Source: Klenkia sesuvii (GTDB taxonomy: Bacteria > Actinomycetota > Actinomycetes > Mycobacteriales > Geodermatophilaceae). From it: a stretch of DNA of 64,000 nt. Every line of letters starts with the position of its first letter. Position 1 is the stretch's first letter. This document shows positions 50,243-58,736 of the stretch, one piece after another. The notes beneath the pieces are model-generated. The model had not been told where the DNA came from, made no database searches, and was given only the letters and a program-made list of their open reading frames with translations. The stretch lies in assembly GCF_037083825.1 (NCBI RefSeq), contig NZ_JBAPLU010000015.1, forward strand, positions 34,449 through 98,448, in the 5' to 3' direction. The position numbers were made by a program, and so were the translations under genes.

Positions 50243-51931
50243 TCAGGAGGGCAGCAGCACGCCCGGGTTGCAGATGCCCTCGGGGTCCAGGGTCGCCTTG
50301 ACCGCGCGCAGCACGTCGACCCCCCGCGCGCCGACCTCGCGGTCCAGCCACGGCCGGTGGTCGGCCCCCACCGCGTGGTGGTGGGTCAGGGTGCCCCCGG
50401 CCGCGAGCAGGGCGTCGGTGGCCGCCCGCTTCGCGGTGAGCCACTGCTGCAGCGGCAGGTCGTCGTCCCGGTCGGCGAGCACGGTGAGGTACAGCGAGGC
50501 GCCGGTGGCGTAGCCGTGCGACACGTGCGTCATGACCAGCGGCTTCCTCCCCGGCGTCGCGAGCGCCTCGCGCAGGGCGCGACGGGTGGCGTCGTACACC
50601 GCCGGCAGCGCCGACCAGGTCGCCGCGGTCTCCAGGGTCTCCACCAGCAGGCCGTGGTCGAGCAGCCGGTCGCGCAGGTAGGGGCCGGCGAACCGGTGCC
50701 GCTCCCACGCCTCGCCCACCCGGGTGCCGGCCCGCTTGCCGCCGTCCTCCCGCAGCAGCGAGGTGGCCGCCCGCTGGCGGGCCCGCACGATCGTGGGCAG
50801 GCCCTGCCAGCCCACCACGAGCAGGCAGCCCGCCCCGTGGCCCCGGCTGCGCAGCGCACCGCGCAGCGCCCGGGCCCCCGCACCGCCGGAGAGCAGCAGG
50901 TTCGCCCGGGTCTCGTCGGGGTCGCTGAGCCGCACGACGTCGGGCAGCAGGTCGTGCCGGGCCAGCCGCTGCAGCGCGGCCAGGCCCGCCGCCCAGCTCC
51001 GGAACGACCAGCCCTCGTACTGCTCGGTGCGCGGCCGGGGTCGCACCCGGAGGGTGACCTCGGTGATGACGCCGAGGGTGCCCTCGGAACCGACCGCCAG
51101 GCCGAGCAGGTCGGGGCCGGCGGCCGACGCCGGGGCGTGCCCCAGCTGCAGCACCCCGGTCGGGGTGGCCAGGGTCAGGCCCTCGACCAGGTCGTCGAAC
51201 CGCCCCACCCCGGTGGAGGCCTGCCCGGCGCTGCGGGTGGCCGCGTAGCCGCCGAGGGTGGCGAACTCCCAGCTCTGCGGCAGGTGGCCCAGCGTGAGGT
51301 CGTGCTCGGCGAGGGCGTCCTCCAGGGCCGGGCCGCGCATGCCCGGTCCGGCGGTGACCAGCGAGCTGGGGACGTCGACCGACACCAGCCCGGCCATCCG
51401 GGACAGGTCGACCACCACGACCGGGCGGTCGTCGACGTCGGTGCCCGACAGCCCGCCGACGGCGCTGGTGCCGCCGCCGAACGGGACCACGACCACCCCG
51501 TGCCGGCTGCACAGCTCCAGCAGCGCCGCGGTCTGCGCGGTGTCGGCCGGGGTCAGCACCGCGTCGGGGGCGTCGGAGGCGTCGCCCGAGCGGCGTCGCA
51601 CCAGGTCCAGGTAGCTCTTGCCGCCGGTGCGCCGCAGCCGCGACTCCCGGTCGTCGCGCACGTTCTCGACCCCCAGCAGGGCGACCAGTTCCGCGCGGAC
51701 CGGCCCCGGCAAGCGGCCCGGGGGCAGCTCGATCTGCTCGACCGGCACCGGCGGGGTGTGCCGCGGGGTCCAGCCCAGCTCGCGGGCCAGGTGCTTGCGG
51801 GCGGGCTTGGGCAGCGTCCGCTTGAGCGCCGCGTCGGCGGTCAGCTCGAGCGAGCCGCCCTCGGCCACGTGCGCCACGCGGGTGCCGGGGGGACCCCAGC
51901 CCTGGACGGTGAGTTCGGGTTGCTCGGCCAC
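50243..51931 (-). CDS. FAD-binding oxidase, alkyl-dihydroxyacetonephosphate synthase-like
   Basis: A 562-aa VAO-family protein. FAD binding is shown by VVVVPFGGGTSAVGGLSG and the following LATLGGYAATRSAGQAS-type stretch (FATLGGYAATRSAGQASTGV); GSEGTLGVITEVTLRVRPRP and a C-terminal HHH (GTLTHHHAVGADHRPWLDRE) match the AGPS family, in which the His cluster binds substrate. In eukaryotes this enzyme makes ether lipids; bacterial homologues such as mycobacterial AgpS are uncharacterised. GTG 51931. Divergent from glpD, which fits glycerophospholipid metabolism. Confidence 0.85.
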   Translation of the reverse strand: MAEQPELTVQGWGPPGTRVAHVAEGGSLELTADAALKRTLPKPARKHLARELGWTPRHTPPVPVEQIELPPGRLPGPVRAELVALLGVENVRDDRESRLRRTGGKSYLDLVRRRSGDASDAPDAVLTPADTAQTAALLELCSRHGVVVVPFGGGTSAVGGLSGTDVDDRPVVVVDLSRMAGLVSVDVPSSLVTAGPGMRGPALEDALAEHDLTLGHLPQSWEFATLGGYAATRSAGQASTGVGRFDDLVEGLTLATPTGVLQLGHAPASAAGPDLLGLAVGSEGTLGVITEVTLRVRPRPRTEQYEGWSFRSWAAGLAALQRLARHDLLPDVVRLSDPDETRANLLLSGGAGARALRGALRSRGHGAGCLLVVGWQGLPTIVRARQRAATSLLREDGGKRAGTRVGEAWERHRFAGPYLRDRLLDHGLLVETLETAATWSALPAVYDATRRALREALATPGRKPLVMTHVSHGYATGASLYLTVLADRDDDLPLQQWLTAKRAATDALLAAGGTLTHHHAVGADHRPWLDREVGARGVDVLRAVKATLDPEGICNPGVLLPS

Positions 51932-51964
51932 CGCCCCAGTCTGCCCGTGCGTCCCTCCGTCCCG

Positions 51965-52025
51965 GGCATGGGAGCCCGTGCACCTGGTGATGGGCGCCGT
52001 GGCCGGGTGCATGGGCTCCCATGCC
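51965..52025. promoter_or_regulatory. 20-bp inverted repeat in the oxidase/glpD divergent promoter
   Basis: GGCATGGGAGCCCGTGCACC (51965-51984) is repeated inverted, with one mismatch, at 52006-52025. The core CATGGGCTCCCATG (52010-52023) is itself almost palindromic. It sits 34 nt from the oxidase start and 19 nt from the glpD start, a likely shared operator for both genes. Confidence 0.7.
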
Positions 52026-52043
52026 TGGGGCAGGGTGGGCCCC

Positions 52044-53609
52044 GTGGACGGGATGCGGCTGGACGCCGCGCGACGCGACCGCGACCTCGACCGGCTCGGC
52101 GCCGCCGTCGACGTCCTCGTGGTCGGGGGCGGGGTGACCGGCGCGGGCGTGGCCCTCGACGCCGCGGCCCGCGGCTTGTCGGTGCTGCTGTGCGAGCGCG
52201 CCGACCTCGCCGCGGGCACCAGCCGGTGGTCCTCGAAGCTGGTGCACGGCGGGCTGCGCTACCTGGCCCACGGGGAGATCGGCCTGGCCCGCGAGTCGGC
52301 CCGCGAGCGCGCCGTTCTCATGGGGGTGACGGCGCCGCACCTGGTGCGCCCGCTGCCGTTCTGCGTGCCGGCGGTCGCCGGGTGGGACGTCGCCGCCGTC
52401 GCCGGCCTCGGCGGCGTGCTCGGCGACGGGGTGCGGACGTCGGTGCGCGGCGGCCGCGGGTCGCTCCCGCGGGCGCGGCGGGTGTCGGCCGCGGAGGTGG
52501 CCGCATGGCTGCCGGCGGTACCCCCCGGCGGCGGAGGGGTCGCGTTCTGGGACGGCCAGCTCGCCGACGACGCGCGGCTGGTGGTCGCCCTGGCCCGCAC
52601 CGCGGCCGGGTACGGCGCCTCGGTGCTCACCGGGGCCTCGGTGGTGGGGGTCGACGGGCGCACCGTGCACGTGGACGTCGGGGGACGGCGGGTGGCGGTG
52701 GAGGCCGGGGTGGTGGTGAACGCCGCGGGTGTCTGGTCGGCCGCCCTGGACGACGGCATCCGGCTCGTGCCGTCGCGGGGCTCGCACCTGGTGGTCCGGG
52801 CCGAGCGGCTGGGCCACCCGGCCGCCGCGCTCACCGTGCCGCTGCCCGGGTCGCGGTCGCGGTACGTCTTCGCGCTGCCGCAGGACACCGGTCTGGTGTT
52901 CCTCGGCATCACGGACGAACCGGTCGGGGGCCCGGTGCCCGACGACGACCCGCAGCCCTCGCCGGCCGAGGTCGAGCAGCTGCTGACCACGGTGAACCGG
53001 GTGCTCGCCGACCCGCTGAGCAGCGCCGACGTGGTGGGCGCCTACGCCGGCCTGCGCCCGCTCGTGCTGCCGGCCGCGGCCGGGACCGGGCCGGGCGACG
53101 CCACCGCCGACCTGTCGCGCAAGCACCTGCTGCACCGGTCGGGGTCCGTGCTCACCGTGGTCGGCGGCAAGCTCACCACCTACCGGGCGATGGCCGAGGA
53201 GACCGTCGACGCCGCGGTCGGGGTGCTGGGCCGGGGCGCGCGGCGCTCGGTGACCGCCCGGCTGCCGCTGGTCGGCGCGGCCCCCCGCCGGGTGCTCGAC
53301 CGCATCGACGCCCCGCCGCGGCTGGTCGCCCGCTACGGCACCGAGGCCCCGCAGGTGCACGCCCTGGGCGCCGACCCGGTGGTCGCTGGCCGGCCGGAGA
53401 CCGTGGGGGAGCTGCGGTTCGCCGTCCGGGCCGAGGGCGCCCGGTCGGTCGCCGACCTGCTGGACCGCCGCACGCGGATCGGCCTGGTGCCCGCCGACCG
53501 CGCCGCCGCCGTCCCGGCCGCCGAGGCCGCGCTGACCCTGGAGGCCGCACCACGCAGGGACCCGGGGGAGGGTGCGGGTCAGAGGAACGCTCGCCCCTCG
53601 CCGCGGTAG
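52044..53609 (+). CDS. glpD: Glycerol-3-phosphate dehydrogenase, FAD-dependent (GlpD)
   Basis: A 521-aa flavoenzyme oxidising sn-glycerol 3-phosphate to dihydroxyacetone phosphate and passing electrons to quinone. FAD site VVGGGVTGAGVALDAAARG, the GlpD motif TSRWSSKLVHGGLRYL and VVNAAGVWS are clear; the C-terminal DAO_C domain is somewhat short. GTG 52044 has AGGGTGGG upstream; ATG 52053 is the alternative. It overlaps the convergent PLP enzyme gene by 31 nt. DHAP is also the backbone that the neighbouring AGPS-like protein would use. Confidence 0.9.
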   Translation: MDGMRLDAARRDRDLDRLGAAVDVLVVGGGVTGAGVALDAAARGLSVLLCERADLAAGTSRWSSKLVHGGLRYLAHGEIGLARESARERAVLMGVTAPHLVRPLPFCVPAVAGWDVAAVAGLGGVLGDGVRTSVRGGRGSLPRARRVSAAEVAAWLPAVPPGGGGVAFWDGQLADDARLVVALARTAAGYGASVLTGASVVGVDGRTVHVDVGGRRVAVEAGVVVNAAGVWSAALDDGIRLVPSRGSHLVVRAERLGHPAAALTVPLPGSRSRYVFALPQDTGLVFLGITDEPVGGPVPDDDPQPSPAEVEQLLTTVNRVLADPLSSADVVGAYAGLRPLVLPAAAGTGPGDATADLSRKHLLHRSGSVLTVVGGKLTTYRAMAEETVDAAVGVLGRGARRSVTARLPLVGAAPRRVLDRIDAPPRLVARYGTEAPQVHALGADPVVAGRPETVGELRFAVRAEGARSVADLLDRRTRIGLVPADRAAAVPAAEAALTLEAAPRRDPGEGAGQRNARPSPR

Positions 53610-54808
53610 GTGGGCACCGCGCCGACCAGGTCCTCGCCGGCCACGAGGTGCAGTTCGCCCACCCGCTCGCACAGCTCGCCGGCCTTGGCGTGCCGGAACC
53701 AGATGTGCTGGCCCAGCCGCACCTGCGCGGCCGGGCTGCCCAGCAGGGGGGTCTGGGCCTCGCCGGCGCCCTCCCACGGGCTGAACCGGAGCCCGGGCGG
53801 CCACGCCACGACCGGTTGCCGGTCGGGTCCGGGTGGCCCGGAGGCGACCCAGCCCCCGCCGAGTGCGGTCACCACCCGGGCGGCGGGCCGGCGCACCACG
53901 GGTTGCACGAAGTACGCGGCCGGGCGCGCCCGGAAGCGGCGGTAGGAGTCGAAGAGCGCCGGTGCGTAGAGCCCCGAGCCGGCGGCCACCTCGGTGACGG
54001 CGGGTTCGGCGGAGGTCTGCTCGACCGAGCCGGTGCCGCCGCCGTTGACGAACCGCAGCGGGGCGAGCGCGGACACCGCCTCGACCACGGCGGCCCGGCG
54101 CTCGGCCAGCTCCCGGGCCGAGGCCCGCTGCATCGCCCGCACGGCGGCCTGGCGCAGGCGGGGCCCGGCGGCGTCGGCGGTGCCGGCGATCTGGCCCTCG
54201 TAGGCCATCAGCCCGTCGAGGTGCAGCCACGGCCGGGCCAGCACCGCGCGGGCCAGCGCCACCGCCTGCGCGGGGGTGCGCACCGGGGAGCGCAGCGGGC
54301 CCAGGTGCACCCGCCCGCCCAGCAGCTCGAGCGCGGCGTCCAGGTCGAGGCAGACCTTCACCGGGGCGGCGGGGGAGCGGCCCGCGGCGGCCTCGACGAC
54401 GTCGAGGGACTCGACCGAGTCGACCATCAGCGTCACCCGCGCGGCCAGCGCCGGGTCGGCGGCCAGGGCAGCGATCGCGGTGGTGTCGACGCTGGGGTAG
54501 CCGACGACGACGTCGTCGATGCCGGAGGAGGGGTCGGCGGCGAGCCACGTGGCCTCGGGCAGCGTGAGGGCCAGCACCCCGGCGAACCCGGGCCGGGCCA
54601 GCGCCCGGTCGGTCAGCGCCCGGCAGCGGACCGACTTGCTGGCCAGCCGGATGGTGGTGCCGGGGGCCGCGCGGGCGGTCAGCGCCGCGGCGTTGGCGTC
54701 GAAGGCGTCGAGGTCGACGACGGCGAAGGGGGGCTGCAGCCCCGCCGTGGCCGCGCGGAGGGCGGCGAGCCGGTCGGTGCCCACGACGGCCCGGGTGGCG
54801 GGCGACAT
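53579..54808 (-). CDS. PLP-dependent amino acid deaminase/aldolase (alanine-racemase-fold)
   Basis: A 409-aa fold-type III PLP enzyme of the D-threonine aldolase / D-serine dehydratase group. The PLP lysine is in IRLASKSVRCRALTDRAL near the N-terminus; LMAYEGQIAG, FVNGGGTGSVEQTSAEPAVT and EVAAGSGLYAPALFDSYRRF build the barrel; a C-terminal beta domain with QHIWFRHAKAGELCERVGEL may bind the metal used by this group. ATG 54808. Next to AGPS-like and GlpD genes, an association I believe recurs in actinobacteria but whose meaning is unknown. Confidence 0.85.
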   Translation of the reverse strand: MSPATRAVVGTDRLAALRAATAGLQPPFAVVDLDAFDANAAALTARAAPGTTIRLASKSVRCRALTDRALARPGFAGVLALTLPEATWLAADPSSGIDDVVVGYPSVDTTAIAALAADPALAARVTLMVDSVESLDVVEAAAGRSPAAPVKVCLDLDAALELLGGRVHLGPLRSPVRTPAQAVALARAVLARPWLHLDGLMAYEGQIAGTADAAGPRLRQAAVRAMQRASARELAERRAAVVEAVSALAPLRFVNGGGTGSVEQTSAEPAVTEVAAGSGLYAPALFDSYRRFRARPAAYFVQPVVRRPAARVVTALGGGWVASGPPGPDRQPVVAWPPGLRFSPWEGAGEAQTPLLGSPAAQVRLGQHIWFRHAKAGELCERVGELHLVAGEDLVGAVPTYRGEGRAFL

Positions 54809-54925
54809 GCCGGGATCGTCGCACGCGGGCGAGCCGGCGCACCACGGGTCACCTGCTCGGGGCAACTGTCCCACTGGTCGGGACACAGGTTCACATCGTG
54901 GGAACGTGAGGCGCACGATGCCGGC

Positions 54926-55732
54926 ATGGACACCTACACGCACGGGCACGCCGACGCCGTCCTGCAGTCCCACCGCTGGCGCACGGCGGGGAACTCCGCC
55001 GGGTACCTGCTGCCGCACCTGCGGGCCGGGCTCGACGTGCTCGACGTGGGGTGCGGGCCGGGCACGATCACCGTCGACCTGGCCCGCCGGGTGGCCCCGG
55101 GGCGGGTGCTGGGCCTGGACGTGGTCGAGGCGCCGCTGGGGGAGGCCCGCGCCGTGGCCGACCGCGAGGGCGTGCCGGTCGAGTTCGCGGTCGGCGACGT
55201 CTACGCCCTGGACCTGCCCGACGACTCGTTCGACGTCGTGCACGCCCACCAGGTGCTGCAGCACCTGACCGACCCGGTCGCCGCGCTGCGCGAGATGGCC
55301 CGGGTGTGCCGGCCCGGCGGGCTGGTCGCCGTCCGGGACGTCGACTACGCCGCCACCACCTGGTTCCCCGCCGACGACGGCCTGGCCCGCTGGCTGGACC
55401 TCTACCACCGCGTGGCCCGGCACAACACCGCCGAGCCCGACGCCGGTCGCCGGCTGCGGGCCTGGGCGCACGCCGCCGGGCTGCGCGACCTGACCGCGTC
55501 GGCGTCCACCTACTGCTACGCCTCCGACGCCGAGCGCCGCTGGTGGGGCGACTCGTGGGCCGGCCGGGCCACCGCCTCGGCCTTCGCCGAGCAGGCCGTC
55601 GCGTACGGGGTGGCCACCGCGGAGGACCTCGCCGAGGTCGCGGCGGCCTGGCAGCGGTGGGCCGCGGCCGACGACGGCTGGCTGGGCATGCTGCACGGCG
55701 AGCTGCTCGCGCGGGTCCCGTCCTCAAGCTGA
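54926..55732 (+). CDS. SAM-dependent methyltransferase (UbiE/Coq5-like)
   Basis: A 268-aa class I methyltransferase: motif I VLDVGCGPGTITVDLARRV, acidic loop LGLDVVEAPL, motif II FAVGDVYALDLPDDSFDVVH, then HQVLQHLTDPVAALREMARV and CRPGGLVAVRDVDY, the post-I set typical of the UbiE/small-molecule group. Substrate not deducible. ATG 54926. Divergent from the PLP enzyme with about 117 bp between; no clear promoter there. Confidence 0.88.
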   Translation: MDTYTHGHADAVLQSHRWRTAGNSAGYLLPHLRAGLDVLDVGCGPGTITVDLARRVAPGRVLGLDVVEAPLGEARAVADREGVPVEFAVGDVYALDLPDDSFDVVHAHQVLQHLTDPVAALREMARVCRPGGLVAVRDVDYAATTWFPADDGLARWLDLYHRVARHNTAEPDAGRRLRAWAHAAGLRDLTASASTYCYASDAERRWWGDSWAGRATASAFAEQAVAYGVATAEDLAEVAAAWQRWAAADDGWLGMLHGELLARVPSSS

Positions 55733-55777
55733 GCGGGGTCGGTGCCGATCACCACCTGCGACGGGCGCCCCGCACGT

Positions 55778-55802
55778 CTGAGCCCGGTACCGGCCGGCTC
55801 AG
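55778..55802. terminator. Bidirectional hairpin between methyltransferase and FUSC genes
   Basis: CTGAGCC (55778-55784) pairs with GGCTCAG (55796-55802) around GC-rich sequence that can extend the stem. It spans the FUSC stop codon and follows the methyltransferase stop. Confidence 0.6.
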
Positions 55803-56896
55803 CTGTGCGGGGCACGGACCGTCTCGGGTCGGACCTCGGCGTCGAGGGCGCGCAGGGAGCGGCGGACGCCGACGGTGACCGCGCCCAGGGCGAAGAAGCC
55901 CTCCTCGTCGGGCACCGCGGAGCTGCGCAGCAGCTGGGTCAGCCGGTCCAGCGCACCCACCGCCGCGCCGATCGCGTCGTCGCGGGCGTCGTGCCCCGGT
56001 CCGTCGTGGTAGGGGATCCGCACCACCCCGGCCAGGCCGGTGAGCGCGTCGGCCAGCACCCACCCGGTGCCGTCGTCCACCCGGTCCAGCCCGCGCCGGT
56101 GCGGCTGGAACTCCGCGACCAGGTCGGTCAGGTCGTCGATGAGGACGGCGACGCGGTCCAGCGCTCGGGACTGCTCGCGCACCCGCAGCGCCGTCCCCTG
56201 CCAGCGGGCGGCCCGCGGGTTGGCCCGCCGGGCCCGCTCGACCTGGGTCTCGGCGGTGCGCATCCGGTCCAGCGCGGTGCCCAGCTGCTCCCCGCGCCGG
56301 GACCAGTCCTGGGGGTCGGGCACGGTGCCGCTGCGGACGGCGTCGGCCATGTCCAGCAGGTGCGCCGCGACCAGGCCGCGGGTGGCCGCGATCCGCTCGA
56401 CGGCGACCGACAGCATCATCGGCGGGAACAGGACGGTGGTGACCGCGACGCCGACCGCGGCGCCCAGCAGGGTCAACCCGCCGTAGCGCAGCACGTAGGC
56501 GCCCGGGTCGTCGGTGCCGATGGTGAGCATGAGGACGGCGGCGAAGCTCACCCAGCTGGCCTGCTCGCGCAGCAACCGCCACTGCTCCACCACGATCGCC
56601 AGCGCGACGATGAGCCCGATCGTGAACGCGTTGGGCACGTCGCGGGTCAGCTCGTACACCACGACGGCCAGGCCGAAGCCCAGGAACATCGCGGCCACCG
56701 TGCGCCAGGCCGCACCCGCCGAGTCGGCGACCGTCGGGTGCACCGCGATCACGGCGCCCAGCGGCGCGTAGTAGGCGTAGTCCGAGAGCGTGGCCGGCAG
56801 CAGCAGGGCGATCTGCCAGGCCAGGGCCGCGGCCAGCGAGGCCCGGATGCCCCGTTGCACCCAGGGCCGGCGCAGGACGACGACGAGCTCCCTCAC
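55799..56896 (-). CDS. FUSC/aromatic-acid-exporter-family membrane protein
   Basis: A 365-aa protein: about six N-terminal membrane helices (SLAAALAWQIALLLPATLSD; PLGAVIAVHPTVADSAGAAW; AAMFLGFGLAVVVYELTRDV; YGGLTLLGAAVGVAVTTVLF) and a helical soluble C-terminal half. The pattern fits the FUSC/ArAE families, which are associated with export of aromatic acids. GTG 56896 is taken. It is 17 nt downstream of the GH18 gene on the same strand and may be cotranscribed. Confidence 0.8.
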   Translation of the reverse strand: MRELVVVLRRPWVQRGIRASLAAALAWQIALLLPATLSDYAYYAPLGAVIAVHPTVADSAGAAWRTVAAMFLGFGLAVVVYELTRDVPNAFTIGLIVALAIVVEQWRLLREQASWVSFAAVLMLTIGTDDPGAYVLRYGGLTLLGAAVGVAVTTVLFPPMMLSVAVERIAATRGLVAAHLLDMADAVRSGTVPDPQDWSRRGEQLGTALDRMRTAETQVERARRANPRAARWQGTALRVREQSRALDRVAVLIDDLTDLVAEFQPHRRGLDRVDDGTGWVLADALTGLAGVVRIPYHDGPGHDARDDAIGAAVGALDRLTQLLRSSAVPDEEGFFALGAVTVGVRRSLRALDAEVRPETVRAPHS

Positions 56897-56913
56897 CCCT
56901 GCAGGGTGCCCCC

Positions 56914-58512
56914 TCACCGGCCGGCGGGCTCCCCCGGGATGGTGAACAGCGGCGCCCACGCCTCGTCGGGCCCGATCGGGAACAGCACGCCCGGTGACGT
57001 GGCCTGCACCGTCCACCGCGCCTCGTAGGGCAGGCCCTCGAAGAGCACCCGTGCCCCGCGCGTGTACAGGGTGGTCGGGTCCCAGGCGTCGGTGACGTCG
57101 GTGACGGTGGGCACCGGCTCGGGGGCGGCCTCGGCGGGGCCCACCGCGCCCAGCAGCGACCACGGCGAGGGCGAGCTGCTCGTCGCCGGTGTCGTGGGGT
57201 CGACGCCGGTGGCGTACCAGCGCGCCTCGTACACCTGGCCACGCCAGACGACCTTGTAGCCGGCGGGGTACTGGGCCTCGGCGCGCCACACGGGGTACGG
57301 GCTCGTCGCCGGGTCGTCGACCACGGGCTGGCGGGAGTCGGTGCGCACCACCTCGGTGACGGGGCGGGCCGCCCCGGCTGCGCCGATCCGGTTGAACGCC
57401 GTGGTGAAGGCCAACGGCTCCTGCGCCACGCCGCTGCAGGTGTTCGAGTGCACGGCGACGTCGGTGAAGCTGGCGCCGCAGGGCTGGTCGCGGTTGATCG
57501 ACCACATCGACAGCCGGCCCAGGCCGCGGTCGCGGGCGAAGGCGGTCAGGCCGGCGGCGTCCTCGACGGTGAAGACCTCGCCGTCGACGTCGTTCTGGCC
57601 GATCATCGGCGTGGCCCCCAGCCCGGCCCACAGGGCGGCGTCCCCGAGCGGCTCGCCGCGCCGCTCGTGGAGGTCGGCCAGTTGCCCGGCGGTCGCGGTG
57701 AGCGCGTCCTCCGCAGCGGCCAGCATGCCGGTGCCGGCGGGCTTGGAGCCGCCGTAGTCCATGGTCATGACGTTGACCCCGGTGAGCTCGACCCCGCCGT
57801 CCAGTGTGGCGCCGACCAGGTCGACCGCGTCGGCGGTCAGGCCGTCGGGGGTCACCGGCAGGGTCAGCCAGACCGACAGCGGCCGGTCCTCGGCGCGCCG
57901 CTCGGCCTGCACCGTGGCCAGCGCCCGGGCGCGGCGCTCGGTGGCCGCCCGGTCGGCCACGGCGGTGCCCTCGACGTCCAGGTCGACCGAGGAGAGGTCG
58001 TAGCGCTCGACGACGTCGCGGTAGGCGTCGGTGAGGTCCTGCTCGTCGGCGCAGGCGACGGCCAGCTCGTCGTTGGTGAGCCCGCCGAAGCTGACCACGA
58101 CGTCGCCGCCGGCCGACCGCAGCTGGGTGATGCGCCGGTCCAGGTCGAGGTCCTGCCCGGCCTCGTCGAGGGAGTAGTAGCCGCCCCAGCTGGGCGCGCA
58201 GTCCTCGTCGGGGTCGGCGACGACGAAGGCCAGCGCCACGGTCCGGGCCGGGTTGGCCGCGGGGTCCTGGAACTGGAAGGTCGGGGTGAGGGTGACGTCG
58301 ACGTAGGGCACGTGCCAGGAGGGCGCCGGGACAGCCTCGGGGGACCGGACGTCGTCGACCTGGACGACGGCCGCGGCGGTCAGCGAGCCCACGGCCGCCA
58401 CGAGCAGGGTCAGCCGGGACCACGACAGCCGGCGGGCGACGGGCTGGTCGCCGTCGAGGTCGGCGTCGAGGTCGCCGTCCTGGTCTCCGACCGGCGGGGT
58501 GCTCGGGGTCAT
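56914..58512 (-). CDS. Membrane-anchored GH18 glycosidase-like protein with two chitin-binding-type modules
   Basis: A 532-aa protein: acidic cytoplasmic N-terminus, one membrane helix (LTLLVAAVGSLTAAAVVQV, about 34-52), a GH18 barrel with the catalytic sequence SSVDLDVEG (D177, D179, acid E181; the usual leading DG is SS), and VNVMTMDYGG with the M-x-Y-D-like substrate Asp/Tyr. Two CBM5/12-like modules follow (YPAGYKVVWRGQVYEARWYA about 400-440; YTRGARVLFEGLPYEARWTV about 480-515), each with aromatic residues for binding GlcNAc polymers. Acts outside the cell on chitin-like or peptidoglycan glycans. Divergent from the GT2-EAL synthase. Confidence 0.85.
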   Translation of the reverse strand: MTPSTPPVGDQDGDLDADLDGDQPVARRLSWSRLTLLVAAVGSLTAAAVVQVDDVRSPEAVPAPSWHVPYVDVTLTPTFQFQDPAANPARTVALAFVVADPDEDCAPSWGGYYSLDEAGQDLDLDRRITQLRSAGGDVVVSFGGLTNDELAVACADEQDLTDAYRDVVERYDLSSVDLDVEGTAVADRAATERRARALATVQAERRAEDRPLSVWLTLPVTPDGLTADAVDLVGATLDGGVELTGVNVMTMDYGGSKPAGTGMLAAAEDALTATAGQLADLHERRGEPLGDAALWAGLGATPMIGQNDVDGEVFTVEDAAGLTAFARDRGLGRLSMWSINRDQPCGASFTDVAVHSNTCSGVAQEPLAFTTAFNRIGAAGAARPVTEVVRTDSRQPVVDDPATSPYPVWRAEAQYPAGYKVVWRGQVYEARWYATGVDPTTPATSSSPSPWSLLGAVGPAEAAPEPVPTVTDVTDAWDPTTLYTRGARVLFEGLPYEARWTVQATSPGVLFPIGPDEAWAPLFTIPGEPAGR

Positions 58513-58546
58513 GCGGGTGCTCCGTCTCGTCCTGCTCGGGTGTCCG

Positions 58547-58712
58547 CTCCCCAGGGGAGGGCCTGCTCTCCCAGGTGTGTCGGCACGACGGGGGCGTCCC
58601 TGGAGCCGGGGGACCGCACCGGTCCTCCGACCTCATCCCCCCGGGGGGTGCGGCTCAACACCGGGCCGCCCGGCGCCGATGGACGGCGCAGGACGCGGGC
58701 ACGGACCCGTGC
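58547..58712. promoter_or_regulatory. GH18 / GT2-EAL divergent region with two palindromes
   Basis: CTCCCC-A-GGGGAG (58547-58559) lies near the GH18 start and GCACGG-AC-CCGTGC (58699-58712) near the synthase start, in a 224-bp gene-free region. Each is a perfect 6-bp inverted repeat and a candidate operator. No clear -35/-10 pair found for either gene. Confidence 0.4.
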
Positions 58713-58736
58713 GACGGACGACGAGAGCAGACCACC

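Noticed and set aside
49985..55732. Very long open reading frames on both strands across 50-55 kb (over 1500 codons)
   Set aside because: High GC makes stop codons rare in non-coding frames. The translations are Arg/Gly/Pro-rich, and recognisable families occupy other frames (oxidase, GlpD, PLP enzyme, methyltransferase).
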